A stretch of 8,635 nucleotides of DNA. Source: Victivallales bacterium (lineage in GTDB: Bacteria > Verrucomicrobiota > Lentisphaeria > Victivallales > UBA1829). The DNA is taken from the NCBI GenBank assembly GCA_016285335.1, contig JAEEQO010000128.1, forward strand, positions 1-8,635. Direction: 5' to 3'. The notes beneath the pieces were generated by a model. It was not told the origin of the DNA and searched no databases. It saw nothing but the letters and a program-made list of their open reading frames with translations. Below, in pieces: positions 6,137 to 8,635 of this stretch. The first letter of the stretch is position 1. Every line of letters begins with the position of its first letter. A program made the translations under genes and the position numbers.

Positions 6137-7393
6137 TCAGTCGTTCAAATCCAGCCGCGACGTGTCGTTGCGGTGCGCGTACACGCTCTGGGCGATCCCC
6201 AGGTAGCACATCATCGCCACGAGGAACGTGCCGCCGTAGCTGATGAACGGCAGAGGCAGTCCCGTCACGGGGACCAGCCGGATGCACATGCCGATATTGA
6301 TGAAGACATGCGTGAGCAGGATCGCCGCGATCCCCACGCACAGGTATCGTCCGAACAGGTCGGACGACAGCAGCGCCGTTCGCAGGATGGAAAACAGCAG
6401 CAGCCCGTAGAGCAGGATGATGGAGAACGTCCCGACGAATCCGGTCTCCTCGGCGATGACCGGGAAGATGAAGTCGGAGTCGGCGACTTTCGACGGCAGA
6501 TACCCGAGCATGGTGTGGGTGCCGTTGCGGTAGCCCTTGCCCGTCATGCCGCCCGTGCCGATCGCGATCTCGGACTGGATCACGTTCCAGCCGCGGTTGA
6601 GGCGGTCCTGTTCGGGGTTGATGAATGCGACGATGCGGCTTTTCTGGTAGGGCTTCAATCTCATGTAGGTGATCGGGGCGAGCACGGCGCAGACGACCGC
6701 GATCATGGCGATGTACCGCCAGCGCAGGTTCGCGACGAACAGGATGGCGGCGGCGAGCGGGAGCAGGACGATGGCGGTGCCCAGGTCCGGTTCCAGGAAG
6801 ATCAGGGCGAACGGGATGGCGGTCAGGAGCAGGATCAGCCCGATCCACTGGATCTTGTTCACGTTGACCCGCTTCAGCGACGCCAGCCATGCCACCGCGA
6901 ACAGCACGGCCATTTTGCCGAGTTCGGACGGCTGGAGGCTGACCGGGCCGATGTCGATCCAGCGATGCGTGTTGTTGCGGACCGGGCCGAACTTCAGGAC
7001 GAGGATCAGGATGATGACGACCGCGGGATAGAACAGCACGGAGGAAAGGCCGATCCAGCGGTAGTCGATGAGGATGAACGTGAACCACAGGGCAGCGCCG
7101 ACCGCCAGATAGACGCATTGCCGGTCGAACAGCTCGACGTGGTGGCCGCCGACCTGCTGGCCCGTGCTGTAGATGAAGCACATGCCGATGGTCAGAAGGA
7201 GCGCCAGCGGGATGATCTGCATGAGGTCGAAGCGGGCGAAGAAACGGATGATCGCCCCGCGCAGGATCTGCGCGGGCGTCTCTTCCCGGTCGTCTTTTTT
7301 CAGGACCCTGCCGCTCAGTCTGCGCGGGCGCGACTTCGCATTTGCATTCGCGGCAGCGGACCGGCTCCGGCTCTGTTGTTTTTTCGCCGCCAT
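6137..7393 (-). CDS. rodA: RodA, SEDS-family peptidoglycan glycosyltransferase, 418 aa
   Basis: RodA polymerises lipid II into glycan strands during side-wall elongation, working with a class B PBP (PBP2) and MreBCD in the inner membrane. About ten membrane helices are visible. SEDS motifs are HRWIDIGPVSLQPSELGKMA (143-162), LEPDLGTAIVLLP (200-212), QSEIAIGTGGMTGKGYRNGTH (273-293) and VTGLPLPFISYGGT (376-389). In the large outer loop, SDFIFPVIAEETG (306-318) carries Asp307, which lines up with the Asp essential in characterised RodA proteins. The GKGYRNGTH...LPSK...DFIF pattern favours RodA over FtsW. The protein is longer than E. coli RodA (370 aa) because of a charged N-terminal tail of about 50 residues. 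The ATG at 7393 has GGAGG at 7403-7407, 9 bases upstream. It lies 40 bases after purA on the same strand, so it is probably cotranscribed. No PBP2 gene is present in the window. Confidence 0.96.
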   Translation of the reverse strand: MAAKKQQSRSRSAAANANAKSRPRRLSGRVLKKDDREETPAQILRGAIIRFFARFDLMQIIPLALLLTIGMCFIYSTGQQVGGHHVELFDRQCVYLAVGAALWFTFILIDYRWIGLSSVLFYPAVVIILILVLKFGPVRNNTHRWIDIGPVSLQPSELGKMAVLFAVAWLASLKRVNVNKIQWIGLILLLTAIPFALIFLEPDLGTAIVLLPLAAAILFVANLRWRYIAMIAVVCAVLAPITYMRLKPYQKSRIVAFINPEQDRLNRGWNVIQSEIAIGTGGMTGKGYRNGTHTMLGYLPSKVADSDFIFPVIAEETGFVGTFSIILLYGLLLFSILRTALLSSDLFGRYLCVGIAAILLTHVFINIGMCIRLVPVTGLPLPFISYGGTFLVAMMCYLGIAQSVYAHRNDTSRLDLND

Positions 7394-7433
7394 GACGGGA
7401 CCCCTCCGAAACAGAAACAGCCGGTGCGGCGGT

Positions 7434-8635
<1,202 letters not shown>

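Overview
This 8.6 kb window is a high-GC bacterial chromosome segment (about 60% or more GC by eye) holding six protein genes and a few short regulatory sites. The host is Gram-negative: it has a lipobox lipoprotein whose +2 residue fits outer-membrane sorting, and RodA for cylindrical wall growth. A membrane-anchored SUMF1-fold protein and the gene mix would suit the PVC group (for example Lentisphaerota/Victivallales), but that is a tentative impression and not a placement.

Layout. (1) 1-715, +: C-terminal half of a UPF0210/DUF711 (PFL family) protein. (2) 716-847: intergenic region with a sigma70-like promoter overlapped by an 11-bp-arm inverted repeat, which looks like an operator. (3) 848-1672, +: an unrecognised lipoprotein, clearly more AT-rich than its neighbours. 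(4) 1700-1735: hairpin terminator usable from both strands, between convergent genes. (5) 4619 down to 1765, -: mnmG (tRNA wobble-uridine modification) overlapping by four bases (ATGA) a DppC/OppC-type peptide ABC permease; the rest of the transporter is not in the window. (6) 4620-4779: divergent promoter region. (7) 4780-6129, +: membrane-anchored SUMF1/FGE-sulfatase-fold protein without the catalytic cysteines of true formylglycine-generating enzymes. (8) 8635 down to 6137, -: purA (5' end cut by the window) followed 40 bp later by rodA, which ends 7 bp from the end of the SUMF1 gene.

The genes do not form one pathway. Three are core housekeeping functions: adenine nucleotide synthesis (purA), tRNA modification (mnmG) and cell-wall elongation (rodA). 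Set between them are two lineage-type envelope proteins (the lipoprotein and the SUMF1 protein) and one transporter subunit. I see no RNA genes, CRISPR array, insertion sequence or clear novel multi-gene system. The parts most worth a second look are the palindromic promoter with its AT-rich lipoprotein, and the membrane-anchored SUMF1-fold protein.
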